Shown piece by piece: positions 54,754-64,000 of a DNA stretch of 64,000 nucleotides. A program made the translations under genes and the position numbers. The stretch is from Cycas panzhihuaensis (Eukaryota; Cycadophyta). The DNA is taken from positions 72,113,741 through 72,177,740 of the forward strand of contig CM041465.1 of assembly GCA_023213395.1 (NCBI GenBank), given 5' to 3'. How positions within the stretch are numbered: position 1 is the stretch's first letter; every line of letters starts with the position of its first letter. The notes below the pieces were generated by a model that saw only the letters and a program-made list of their open reading frames with translations, searched no databases and had not been told where the DNA came from.

Positions 54754-56171
54754 GTTAAAGTTGTAAAGAGTGCCTTAGAGAAAGTGTTGGGAAAGTGATA
54801 AATATCACTTTGAAAAAATATTAACATTTTAGAATCACTTTAACAAGGCCTTTTAACACTTGTACAACATCAATTAAGTGTTAAAGAAAGCTTGGAATGA
54901 CAGAAAACAAGGCTGAATTTTTTTTTGAAACTTTGAGCAACAAGGACACCTCGTAGGGAGCCTTAGAAAGCACTTTAAAACAAGTATTTTTAATCTTCAA
55001 TGATAAGAAAATGACTTAGCATCAGTCATTTAATGAACTCACTATGTATCAAAGAAGATTTTTTGACTTCAAAAGTAAAAAAAGATTATTTTTTCCTTAA
55101 AAAAACTTAAGTTAATGGTCACCATACAAGGTGCCTTAATAAAAAAAGCTTAAAAATGGAAAAAATTTCACTTTTTTTAATGTGAATAATCACAAAAAAT
55201 ACTTGACAAAGTCTTTTTAACATAAAGATGAGATTAATGGTGTTAAAAGACTAAAAAGTAACTGAAAAACCACTAAATTTGACTTAAAAAAAGGTGATTT
55301 TCAGTGATTTAAAACAAATTAACATAAAACTTTAGAATATAAAAAGTTTACGTAAATGAGAATATTCTTAAAATTATAATCTAAAGTTAAAATGTTAAAG
55401 TGAAAGTTGAAATATTCCAAAAAATGGATTTCGACGAACGGCGGCTGCTCGGGCAACTTTCTGAACACGCAGGAGACCCGAACACGGTGTATACTCCACA
55501 GATCGTGACGAGATTCAAAGGGCAGGGTCGCACATATATAGAGATACACCTCCATTTTGAGCTCTCCTTATAGTCTGTAGACAGAAAACGAACCAATTGA
55601 AGGCAAAGCTAGGTGCGTGGTTGGAGAATAAGAAATCAGTCGTACCACAGATTAATGCTTCGTTTCTTCTTTGTAAATTGATCGTAGGGCCCACTAAAGA
55701 GTGTGCAGACTTCTTCAGATGAGCAAGACACTCCAGCAAGTGTGCATGAGCAATTTTGAACTCTCCATGTGGAATTTGAGGGTTGAAAATGCCTAGAATT
55801 AATTCACAGCCTACAGGAAGTCAGTAGCTTGAGATAATCCCAGTTAGTGAGATTTAAAACTCATCATAATACTCTAGCACCTTGGACTACAAGAAGAACC
55901 AACTGAAAAGTCCAATTTTTGGTGAAAAAACACAAGAAAACGTGAATAAACCAGCTCAAAACCTTTGAAGAAGGTCTAAAAAAGATTTCAGATCAGAGTA
56001 TAATGAGCTCCAGCCTTTAGAATGCTCTAGAAAAGTCTTGATCTGCAATGGTAAGTTTAAACAAACATTGGATCGCCTTCAAAGAGCGAAGGTTGTCACC
56101 AAGGGTTTGTAAAACCCACTCTAAGTCTCCCTTGAAGAAGAAATCAAAACAAAGGGAACTAGTCTCCTCTA
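54754..56171 (-). other. Leader of E11
   Basis: About 1.4 kb of A/T-rich sequence lies before gag. Frames of 69-78 codons occur near 55319-55739 without known motifs. No gene is called. Confidence 0.65.
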
Positions 56172-56183
56172 GCTCTGATACCA
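56172..56183 (-). other. Primer-binding site of E11
   Basis: GCTCTGATACCA, the exact complement of TGGTATCAGAGC, lies two bases from the LTR. Confidence 0.92.
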
Positions 56184-56185
56184 AA

Positions 56186-56749
56186 TGTTGAGAAGGCCAA
56201 AGGTTGAGAATGCCTAAGACCAATAATATCCAAGATCATGAAGATAGTTCACTCTAGTTCTAGAAAGCCTAAGAGCATAACTAACAAGGGAAATGAAGTA
56301 AAAGATAAGCAAGATCAAAATATCAAGGAGCAAGATGATACCAAAGTGTGAGGAGAAGGAATTAGTCCAACTCCAAAGGAATACCAGTTAATTAGCAAAC
56401 TGATAGCATAACATTACACTTCAACTCTACATGTGAGACATGAGGAGAGGTCTCAATATATAAAGAAACTGAGGATACCTAACAGCATTGGATGTTTGAC
56501 AAGTGGCAAACATCCAAGCTACATGCAATGCATGTCATGCATGAAGGACATGTGTCCTTTTGGGCTCTTAAGTGAGCAAAGATACATGAGGATCCATTTG
56601 ACCCTTTAGTTACAATGTTATGTCACTAGGAAGAATGTGGGTGTGCACTTTATCACTTAAGTGATAAGTCACTCCATAAAGTACAAATAATGAATAAAAT
56701 AATAAAGTGAATAAAGTACATACTTAACATGTAAACATAAGGTTTAACA
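56186..56749 (-). repeat. 5' LTR of E11
   Basis: Ends are TGTTGAGAAGGCC and GGTTTAACA. It pairs with 49962-50530. Confidence 0.93.
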
Positions 56750-56754
56750 GTTCC

Positions 56755-56939
56755 TTCCTTCAAAACTAGCTAACTTAGCCCTATCAACATTTCCTGGATT
56801 GGCTTCTGTTTTATTGACTATATTCCATACATTTTTAGCAAACAAGATATTCTTCATTTTAATTTTCCAGGCAGGATAATCTAGTCCAAATAGTTTATCA
56901 TTTTCACCAAGGGAGTAAATAGAAACCATTTTTTGCAGA
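56755..56939 (-). pseudogene. Copia Gag, first part (E10)
   Basis: The start MVSIYSLGENDKLFGLDYPA is at 56939, with AWKIKMKNILFAKNVWNI and NVDRAKLASFEGRN following. The frame continues past E11 at 49956. The frame is also open upstream to 57034, but the Met at 56939 fits the Gag N-termini of relatives. Confidence 0.85.
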
Positions 56940-57062
56940 GGAAGGACTATACAGTTAGAATTGTATGGTATCATATGGCTATATAGATTTCTGGATGTGA
57001 ACAATGAAGTGGGTCTTATTTCGAAGCTTGTCAAGTGGCCTATGTAGATTTGAAGTTGCTTT

Positions 57063-57282
57063 TGTTGAGAAATAATGTTTTATCTAGGATAGAAAAGGGG
57101 GTCATGTTAGACCCACCCTTAAATGCTCTTATGAGATCATGCCACTTGGCAGAATCTGAGTGATCAGTTACATTAGTGGTTGTAACCATCACATAACTGA
57201 TGTATACTTAAGCAAATTGAATCTCAATAGAATACATCTCAATTCTTTCCTCTGTTTACTTCCAATCTGTATTTTTTCAACA
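57063..57282 (+). repeat. 5' LTR of E12
   Basis: It starts TGTTGAGAAATAATG, ends TTTTTTCAACA and has GATGTATACTTAAG as a TATA-like region. Confidence 0.95.
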
Positions 57283-57294
57283 TGGTATCAGAGC
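57283..57294 (+). other. Primer-binding site of E12
   Basis: TGGTATCAGAGC is exact and directly abuts the LTR. Confidence 0.95.
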
Positions 57295-57924
57295 AGGCTG
57301 CTCAAAACTGATATTTCTTAAAAGGATTCTTCTGTGTGTCAATTCTATCAAGTGTTGAAAGGAGTTACGTCAACCAACGTCATTATTACGCTGTCGTACG
57401 GAATTGTACGGACTTGTACGAACGTCATTTTTCAACAGTGTCGGATCGCGACAAAAATTTGTGGGGAAGTAGATCGAAGGACGCCGAACACATCTCTCTT
57501 CTGGAGCGAAGCAAGCTGAGGCCGTTTTCAAGCCCAAATCAACCCCTAACCAGTCCGCGCGTTTTTGGAGAAACCAATCAAAAAATCTCATCGAATCTCT
57601 CAAAAATCTGGGTATTTCTGGTCTGAAATTCTTCGTACTATAAATACATTTGATTTGCATCCAAAATCGAAGATTATTTTTGAGATTTTCCAGCTTTTTT
57701 CTTCAAAATTCGATTTTCTGCCCTAGCCGCCGTTTTTCCTTTTTGAGCCGTTTTCTCCCGTTTGGAAAGCCGTTTCGAAAAACCGACTTCAGATCCACGT
57801 AGGCGACTTGAAAACCTACATTTTGAGGTATACTTTACTTTAGGCCGTACACCTAGGGTTTTGTACGGAAATCCAGACACCGCGTCTGGACTAGCCCTAA
57901 ATCAGTCCTTTTAACTGAAAAATC
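57295..57924 (+). other. Leader of E12
   Basis: This is a 630-base leader. A 96-codon frame (57336-57626) has no known motif. Near its end, TAGGGTTTTGTACGGAAATC matches the E7 leader end. Confidence 0.7.
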
Positions 57925-58550
57925 ATGTCTTCCTCTCTCATTACTCTGCCTGAACCTGAAAAATTGACTGGTTCAAATTACCATGTGTGGAAAATCAAAA
58001 TGGAAACCATTCTGAGGATGAAAGACGCCTGGGAGATTGCTGAAGGAACAGAAACACGTCCTCCTGCTGGTGATGACAAATTGAAGAGCTGGATTGAAAG
58101 GAATAACATGGGTAGTCTCACTCTAAAAATGTCTATTTTAGATTCCGTACTTGTTTATGTTGAGAAACTGAACCAGGCTTTTGAAATCTGGAAATGTCTG
58201 GAAAACCTATATGGTCAAAAGAATAAGGCGAGGATAATCACACTCAAAGAAGAATTGTACAAACTCCATATGAAAGAAAACGAAGAAGTGGAAGAATTTA
58301 TGCATAAAATCATCACTGTGAGAAATAATCTTCTGAGTGCTGGAGGCAAAATATCTGAACAAGACCTTGTAGAAATTGTAAAAGAAGGTCGCCAAAATCT
58401 TTGATACCATTGTTAACACTATCAGCGGTGATAGGTTAGATAAATTAACTCTTGATGAATTGGCAGTCCGCTATTAAGACAGAGCAGAGAAACAAAAGAT
58501 ACGAAAATACGACGAGTTAGAAGATGCATTTGCATCCGATTGAATCTCGG
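57925..58550 (+). pseudogene. Copia Gag N-terminal part (E12)
   Basis: It starts MSSSLITLPEPEKLTGSNYH, followed by VWKIKMETILRMKDAWEIAE, SWIERNNMGSLTLKMSILDS, ARIITLKEELYKLHMKENEE and ISEQDLVEIVK. The frame is open to 58404, where an extra base shifts it. The next part, DTIVNTISGDRLDKLTLDEL, is readable in another frame. Further shifts follow around 58480-58550. Confidence 0.92.
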
Positions 58551-58914
58551 GCAAAGAGGAAGACAACAATTTCGTGCACCAAGCGGGATGTCGATTCAGA
58601 GGTCGAGGACCGGGTCAAACTCCGGAGGACGAGGACGCAGCAGAGAAAATAGAATATGCTACAATCAGGATTTAATTGGACACTTCGCCAAAGAATTGCG
58701 GGATCTTCGACATATCTCGCTATCGCGACAGAGTGGACACTATCCTTATCGGTGTCCACAAAGACGAAGTGAAATTTACAAAGGAAAAGACCTATCGGGA
58801 TACAAAGAAAGAAAGAAAAAGATGAAGATGAAGAAGAAGAGGGCGCCTTCATCACGGCATTGGTTACGGAATGAAAGACAAAGACATCCGGTACATAGAT
58901 TCGAGAGCCTCTAA
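58540..58914 (+). pseudogene. Gag zinc-knuckle region and protease start (E12)
   Basis: The segment is rich in Arg and Gly (SGMSIQRSRTGSNSGGRGRS). The first knuckle reads CYNQDLIGHFAKEL, with two of its Cys positions lost through small changes. A second one shows SGHYPYRCPQRRSEIYKG. The protease active site D-S-R-A-S lies at 58898-58912, in another frame, with Arg in place of Gly. E4 has the same residue there. Confidence 0.85.
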
Positions 58915-60200
58915 ACACATGACAAGTAGGGAAGGCGGTTTCAAACCATAAGTCCATACAATATGGACAAGTCGGTGGAGTTGGGTGACAAGTACTCCCT
59001 TAACATCAAAGGGATTGGAACCATTTCAAGAATCTGAATGGAAATGAAAGAAAAATTGGAAATGTTCTCTTTGTACGGACACGAAGATGAATCTCCTTCG
59101 GTCTCCCAAGCGAGCAAAAGGATGAGGACCATTTTCGATGAAAAAGGTAATTGCTACATCTTGGATATGAAAAAGATGGGAAAAGCATTGGAAAAGGGGT
59201 CGATGCAATGATCTTTACAAACTTCATCAAATCCTGTACTTCCTTATTTGGAAGAAAGCACTTGTACTGCTCTTAAATCTGATAATAAAGTATGGCATTT
59301 AAGGTATGGACATCTCCCAATTGACACACTTAAACAAATGGAAAAGTCAGAAATGGTAAATGGTTTACCTAATATCTCTTCAGATACATTTGTTTGTAAA
59401 GGTTGTCAACTCGGAAAATAACATAGATTCCCTTTTAAAGAAAGCACTTGGAAATCTCAGTCCAAATTAGATCTGATACACACAGATATCTGTGGTCCAA
59501 TTTCACCTCTGTCAATAAATGGATGCAGATATTTCTTAACTTTCATTGATGACTTCACCCGAAAAGTTTGGGTATATTTTTTACATAATAAGTCTGAAGT
59601 CTTTGAAACATTTAAAGAATTTAAGGCAGAAGTTGAGCTAGAATCAGGAATAAAAATCAAGTGTATCAGGTCAGATGGAGGAGGAGAATATATGTCGAAG
59701 GAGTTCCTAAATTACTGCAAATCTGAGAGGAATTCGTAGACAAGTTACAACTCCCTATACTCCTCAGTCAAATGGAGCGGCTGAAAGAAAGAATAGAACT
59801 TTAATGGAAATGGCTCGAAGCATGATGTATGGGACAAAAATATCAAAGACATCTTTGGGCAAGCGATCGGCCACGGCATGCTACTTGATAAACAGAAGTC
59901 CAACTAGGACACTGAAGAACGTCACTCCAGAAGAAGCTTGGACAGGTCAGAAACCCGATGTAAGTTTTCTCAAAGTTTTTGGCAGTCAAGCATTTGTGCA
60001 TATTCCTGATAAAAGGAGGTCCAAATTAGATGCAAAAAGCATAGAATGTGTCTTAATAGGATATAGTAAAAATTCAAAGGCATATAAGTGCATAGATCCA
60101 AGAACAAATAGAATCTATGTGAGTAGAGATGTCGTCTTTAATGAAGATAGCTCAGATGAATTCTCACAAATCAAAGTAATAGAAAATGAAAAGGAATTGG
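58915..60200 (+). pseudogene. Protease end and integrase (E12)
   Basis: It contains KSVELGDKYSLNIKGIGTIS, then VWHLRYGHLPIDTLKQMEK (GAG-pre-integrase), CKGC, and a TAA at 59419-59421 after QLGK. The integrase core has Asp in LDLIHTDICGPISPL, FIDDFTRKVWVYFLHNKSEV, Asp in RSDGGGEYMS, and after a frameshift near 59730 the catalytic Glu in SNGAAERKNRT. Thus D, D and E are all present. The C-terminal block (from 59804) is open: KVFGSQAFVHIPDKRRSKLD, TNRIYVSRDVVFNED. Confidence 0.92.
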
Positions 60201-62020
60201 GAACTGCCGGACACAGAATAATGCAGGAAGATGAGGAAGAAAGTCAGTCAGGAATTACTTCAGAAAATCAAGAAATTGAAGAAGGAAATGAATTAGAAGA
60301 AGGACAAGCTGATTCATCGTCAACAACAGGTCAGGGAGACACCATCGAAAAAGAAGGACCATCATCATCAACTGGTCAGGGAGACATCATCGAAGATCCA
60401 CAGAAACAAAAAAAGTTGCCGAAATGGTACATCAAAACTGTTGAAGAAGGAAATATACTAGAACAAAAAACCCGTGGGCAAAGGTCAAAAGCTCTTCTAA
60501 GCAAGGTTGAACCACAGAATTTTGACGAAGCGAAAGATCATCCGGAATGGAGAGAAGCAATGGACAATGAAATAAATTCAATCAAGAAAAATCAAACATG
60601 GGAATTAGTAGAACTACCTGCTAATAAATCCACTATAAACTGCAAATGGGTTTACAAAACAAAGAAAGGAGTCGATGGCAAAATTGAAACACAAGGCAAG
60701 GTTAGTTGCAAAAGGATACACTCAAACTGCAGGTGTAGATTTTGATGAGACCTTTTCTCCAGTAGCAAAGATGAACACAAGAAGGCAAGAATAGCCTTAG
60801 CTGCTGCCCAAGGTTGGGGAATCTCTCAGATGGACGTAAAGAGTGCCTTCCTAAATGGTGAACTAGAAGAAGAGGTTTATATAAAACAACCAGATGGATA
60901 TGCAGAACAGGGAAAAGAAAATCTAGTCTGCAAATTGAAAAAGGCCTTGTATGGTCTAAAACAAGCACCGCGTGCCTAGTATGCAAAACTAGATCACCTT
61001 CTTGAAGAAAATAAGTTCATTCGGTGTAACTTTCAGTTCGATCAGTACATAAGGAAAACAAACAACAAGATAACAATAATTGTTGTTTATGTGGATGATA
61101 TGCTTCTTACTAGGAATGATGTAGAAGGAATAAAGTGGATCAAAGGTCAACTTCAGCAAAAATTTGAAATGTTAGACTTGGGTTCACTAAATTATTACTT
61201 GGGACTGGAGATAGGTCAACACCAAAACTACATAACTTTGTCTCAAAGTAACTACATCAAAAATCTGCTTGTTCGATTTCAGATGGAGAAGTGCAATCCA
61301 TGCGCCACTCCCATGGAAACAAATTGCGATCTAACAATAGATCGTATGGAAAAGATGCGATGTTACCTCAGACAGCAAATGATTGGAAGTCCGATTTATC
61401 GGACTACGGACCAGACATATCCTACTCGGTGGGACTAATATCAAGGTATATGCGAGAATCCAAAGTGAGACAACGGCAAGCCGCAAAAGAATTCTGCGAT
61501 ATCTTAAAGGAACAACAGATCTCAAATTAGTATATTCAAAGGGCATCCAATCAAAATAACGGTATTGCGACTCGGTAGGCGGCGACAAAGAACAAAGGAA
61601 ATCCACGAGTGGATTTTGTTTTCTTAGGAGCTTGACAATCTCATGGTGCGATGAAGAAACAAGCAACGGTGGCTCTCTCCTCTGAGCGAGAATATAAAGC
61701 GGCCACATCAAGACAACCGTGAAGCCATCTGGTTAAGACAACTCTTACTTGACTTGAATCAACAGCAGAAAGAAGCAACTTCTTTAAAATGTGACAACCA
61801 AAGTGCCATCAAGCTGACCAAAAATCCAGTTCTGCATGCAAGAATAAAACATATTGAAGTTCATCATCACTTTATAAGAGAAAAAGTGCAGAACAAAGAA
61901 ATAGACTTGGAATACTGTCCGACATCTGAACAAGTTGCAGATCTTCTGACAAAACCACTTGGGAGAGAAAGACTCAGATATTTGGGAGACAAGATTGGAC
62001 TTTTAGAGATAAAACATTAA
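60201..62020 (+). pseudogene. Copia RT and RNase H (E12)
   Basis: The linker is acidic with a duplicated SSSTxGQGDxIE segment (near 60320-60400). RT follows: [34 protein letters not shown], then frameshifts near 60690 and 60785. Then [33 protein letters not shown], a TAG near 60978 in place of Trp, and the catalytic YVDD at 61088-61099 (open 61091-61438). RNase H shows STSGF-like sequence and CDNQSAIKLTKNPVLHARIK plus VHHHFIREKVQNKEIDLEYC (open 61754-62020). 61320-61730 is broken by many indels. Confidence 0.9.
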
Positions 62021-62027
62021 AAGGGGG
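62014..62027 (+). other. Polypurine tract of E12
   Basis: ACATTAAAAGGGGG abuts the 3' LTR. Confidence 0.9.
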
Positions 62028-62247
62028 TGTTGAGAAATAATGTTTTATCTAGGATAGAAAAGGGGGTCATGTTAGACCCACCCTTAAATGCTCTTATGAG
62101 ATCATGCCACTTGGCAGAATCTGAGTGATCAGTTACATTAGTGGTTGTAACCATCACATAACTGATGTATACTTAAGCAAATTGAATCTCAATAGAATAC
62201 ATCTCAATTCTTTCCTCTGTTTACTTCCAATCTGTATTTTTTCAACA
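62028..62247 (+). repeat. 3' LTR of E12
   Basis: It is identical to 57063-57282 as far as I can read and is followed by gcttt. Confidence 0.95.
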
Positions 62248-62252
62248 GCTTT

Positions 62253-62754
62253 TTGGATCGAATATCTAGGTAAATAGAAAACTAGCCCGAAAGTTTATGG
62301 GTGGTTAGGGTTTAAGAGAGAAATTTGCAAATATCTTAAAAAATCTCAAATGAAACCCTATAAAATAGTACTTAACGAAAAGCTCTTGTAAAATAGAAGA
62401 GAGTACATTCAATTTCCAAGAAAAAATCTGACAAAAATGAGAGAAATCAACTAAGGAATGCCTAAACTCGCATTTTTGAAAAAGCTCAGATTCCCACTAA
62501 TTAAGGCCAAATTTGGGGTCAATCTTTTGGAGAAAAACAATCTTCGTACAAAGGCCCCCAATCTGGAAAAGTTTCGTCTTGATTTGACAATTTCGAAATT
62601 TCTCACCCGTACAGGTCCGTAAACCTTCAGTTTGCAAGTTGTATTGTTTTCTAGGATTATCTTCTAAAGCCTCCACTGAGTGGTCCCTTCAAACTTCCTT
62701 GGAATGATGCAAAGAAAAAAACCGAAGCCTCCAACAAATGGTCCCTTCAGTTCT
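62253..62754 (-). other. Leader of E10, non-coding
   Basis: This lies between the E10 PBS and the E12 insertion and continues at 57062-56940. No frame or motif is seen. Confidence 0.6.
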
Positions 62755-62766
62755 ACTCTAATACCA
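62755..62766 (-). other. Primer-binding site of E10
   Basis: ACTCTAATACCA reads TGGTATTAGAGT on the minus strand, a variant of the initiator tRNA-Met site, adjacent to the LTR. Confidence 0.8.
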
Positions 62767-63009
62767 TGTTAAAAAAAAATAGACAAGTATTTTGCTCAAG
62801 AATAATGTCTTCTTCTCATTATCCACAAGTGAGAAATTCTCATATACATATACATCAAAGGCTGCAAAAAGGAGCTAATGAGAGAGAGCCTAAAGAAAAC
62901 ACTTTGCACAACTTTTAATAATAACATAAGTTGTGCTCTAACTAAAGACTCTAAGTTAACATTGACTTAAAAAAACAATAAAAAATTATAAGTGAAAAAA
63001 ACCTTAACA
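62767..63009 (-). repeat. 5' LTR of E10
   Basis: It starts TGTTAAAAAAAAATAGAC after the PBS. The end, near CCTTAACA at 63009, is set where the E13 RNase H/RT frame resumes. The partner LTR is outside the window, so the exact end is an estimate. Confidence 0.65.
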
Positions 63010-64000
63010 TTGCTTGAGTTGTTCAAAGCAAGTTGCTACTCCCTCATACCATTGGAAGGAATGTTTCTTCAATAGGCATATCAAGGCAAAGGTTCTCTAA
63101 GTATAATTGTTGACAAAACGCTGATAGTATCCTGTCAATCCCAAGAAGCCCCTGACCTTGGTGATATTTTTGGGTGCGGGCCATTCTTGGATGGCTTTGA
63201 CCTTTGCTAGGTCAGATTTCACCCCTTCTTTCAAGATGATATGCCCCACATATTCTATTTCCATTTTACCAAAGGAACACTTTGATCTTTTAGTGAAAAA
63301 ATTTTGTTCTTTCAGAATGTTCAACACTTGGTCTACATGGCTTATATGATCTTTCCAGTTCTTGCTAAGTATTAATATGTCATCAAAAAAGGCCAAGACA
63401 AATTTTCGCAAGAAGGGACTAAGGGTTTTATTCATAACAACTTGAAATATAGCAGGTGCATTGGTAAGACCAAAGGGCATTACCTTGAATTCATAATGGC
63501 TATGGTGTGTACTGAAGGCGGTCTTATACATGTCCTCAAGCCTAATTTGGATCTGGTGATACCCTCATCACAAGACAATCTTTGTAAAATGTGATGTTCC
63601 ATATAATTCATCCAGTAGCTCATCAATCCTTGGTACCAAAAGCTTGTGTTTTATTATGACTTTGTTCAAGACTCAATAGTCCATGCACACGGGAAAGGAT
63701 CCATGCTTTTTCTAAACCAATACTATAGAGGCTACAAAAGGGCTTTTGCTAAGGGTTATTGCACCCAATTTCAATAGGTCTTGCACAGTCGGTTGTCTAT
63801 ATGGCCTTATCATAATCAGGTTAGTACCAACTTCAAGCTCGATCCGGTGTTCAAACCTCTTTTAGGAAGTAATATTGCTAGAAATTCTTGGAAAACCTCT
63901 TCATGTCTTTGGAGGACTTCTTGTAACTGTTCCTCCTCTATTGTAGGTTTGACCTTTCCTTGGAGGGTGAATAGTTGAGTTATGATGCCTTGGTGGCCTT
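63010..64000 (-). pseudogene. E13: Gypsy RT and start of RNase H
   Basis: From 64000 down, minus strand: IEEEQLQEVLQRHEEVFQEF, RPYRQPTVQDL, SKSPFVASIVLV with a TAG, HGSFPVCMDY, LNKVIIKHKLLVPRIDELLD, GYHQIQIRLEDMYKTAF and MPFGLTNAPAIFQVVMN. The catalytic FFDD (plus 63379-63390) is followed by ILILSKNWKDHISHVDQVLN, GHIILKEGVKSDLAKVKAIQ and [16 protein letters not shown] (open 63097-63531). It then has a stop and the start of RNase H, FQWYEGVATCFEQLKQ, where E10 has inserted. This is a Gypsy RT of chromovirus-like character, not of the E6/E8 family. Confidence 0.9.

Larger units (their letters stand above)
49962..56749 (-). mobile_element. E11: Ty1/Copia element
   Basis: The duplication gttcc (49957-49961, 56750-56754), LTRs of 569 and 564 bases, a PPT at 50531 and a PBS at 56172 bound it. 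A full Copia order lies between, on the minus strand: gag, protease, integrase, RT, RNase H. Several stops and frameshifts occur. Its Gag and Pol differ from the E4/E7/E12 group. Confidence 0.95.
57063..62247 (+). mobile_element. E12: Ty1/Copia element with identical LTRs
   Basis: The duplication gcttt (57058-57062, 62248-62252) and two 220-base LTRs, identical by base-by-base reading, bound it. The PBS is at 57283 and the PPT at 62014. It has gag, protease, integrase, RT and RNase H in Copia order and is closest to E7. Despite the identical LTRs, many single-base indels and some stops break the coding region (see findings). Confidence 0.95.
49548..63009 (-). mobile_element. E10: Copia element, host of E9, E11 and E12
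   Basis: Its visible parts are gag (56939-56755 continuing at 49956-49548), leader (56940-57062 and 62253-62754), PBS (62755) and the 5' LTR (62767-63009). The rest of its body and its left LTR lie to the left of E9's hidden LTR, off the window. The Gag frame continues across the gap left by E11. Confidence 0.8.

Noticed and set aside
57336-57626. 96-codon frame in the E12 leader
   Set aside because: No counterpart in the E7 leader and no motif. It is likely a chance frame.
1-64000. Host protein-coding genes
   Set aside because: All long or motif-bearing frames belong to retroelement Gag or Pol. Remaining frames are short, lack motifs and lie in leaders, LTRs or antisense to coding regions.

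Overview
The window is plant nuclear DNA made almost entirely of LTR retrotransposons nested inside one another. I found no host gene, tRNA or rRNA gene, CRISPR array or bacterial feature. Plant origin follows from primer-binding sites complementary to plant initiator tRNA-Met (TGGTATCAGAGC and variants), plant Ty1/Copia and Ty3/Gypsy polyproteins including a chromovirus chromodomain, and CAG-to-stop decay of the kind expected of CHG-methylated transposons. The density, depth and age of the nesting suit a very large seed-plant genome, and a conifer or other gymnosperm is my guess rather than something shown. Elements are named E1-E13 below.

Layout. E1 (about 1-45855, minus) is a Copia-type chain: gag at the left edge, a leader with three 0.7-kb tandem repeats, then one LTR shared with a second, mostly deleted body that ends in RNase H. 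Inside E1 lie E2 (3156-10695, plus, Gypsy chromovirus), which holds E3 (5720-9773, minus, gag-only Copia-like element), and E4 (11315-44828, minus, Copia). E4 was cut in three places: by E5 (13299-17161, minus, deleted Copia), by E6 (17288-25920, plus, Gypsy) and by E7 (25972-41695, plus, Copia). E7 itself holds E8 (27487-37960, plus, Gypsy, same family as E6). To the right are the 3' fragment of one LTR, the body and the other LTR of E9 (45856-49547, minus). E9 sits in the gag of E10 (49548-63009, minus, Copia), which was also hit by E11 (49962-56749, minus, Copia) and E12 (57063-62247, plus, Copia). E10 sits in the pol gene of E13 (63010 to the right edge, minus, Gypsy). Target-site duplications support most of these calls: gatga for E3, actcc for E4, catct for E5, gttag for E6, tatcc for E7, gttcc for E11 and gcttt for E12. 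E2 has an imperfect gaaag/gaagg pair and E8 has none that is clear.

The deepest chain is E13 > E10 > E9 > E1 > E4 > E7 > E8, seven levels. When the inserts are skipped, the interrupted reading frames of E4 and E10 continue across the gaps, which confirms the order independently of the LTRs.

The most novel material is the E6/E8 Gypsy family. Both copies share an unusual order: Gag, protease, two tandem Gag-core-like modules, reverse transcriptase, RNase H, integrase, an array of GTACG-rich inverted repeats, and a separate 3' ORF of about 355-360 codons ending in a predicted coiled coil. Also notable are E3 (Gag plus a long acidic tail and no pol), E12 (identical LTRs but a broken coding region), and recurrent G-to-A changes that turn the integrase catalytic Glu into Lys in E2, E4 and E7. 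Every pol gene seen is damaged. The only long intact frame is the E8 Gag (509 codons).
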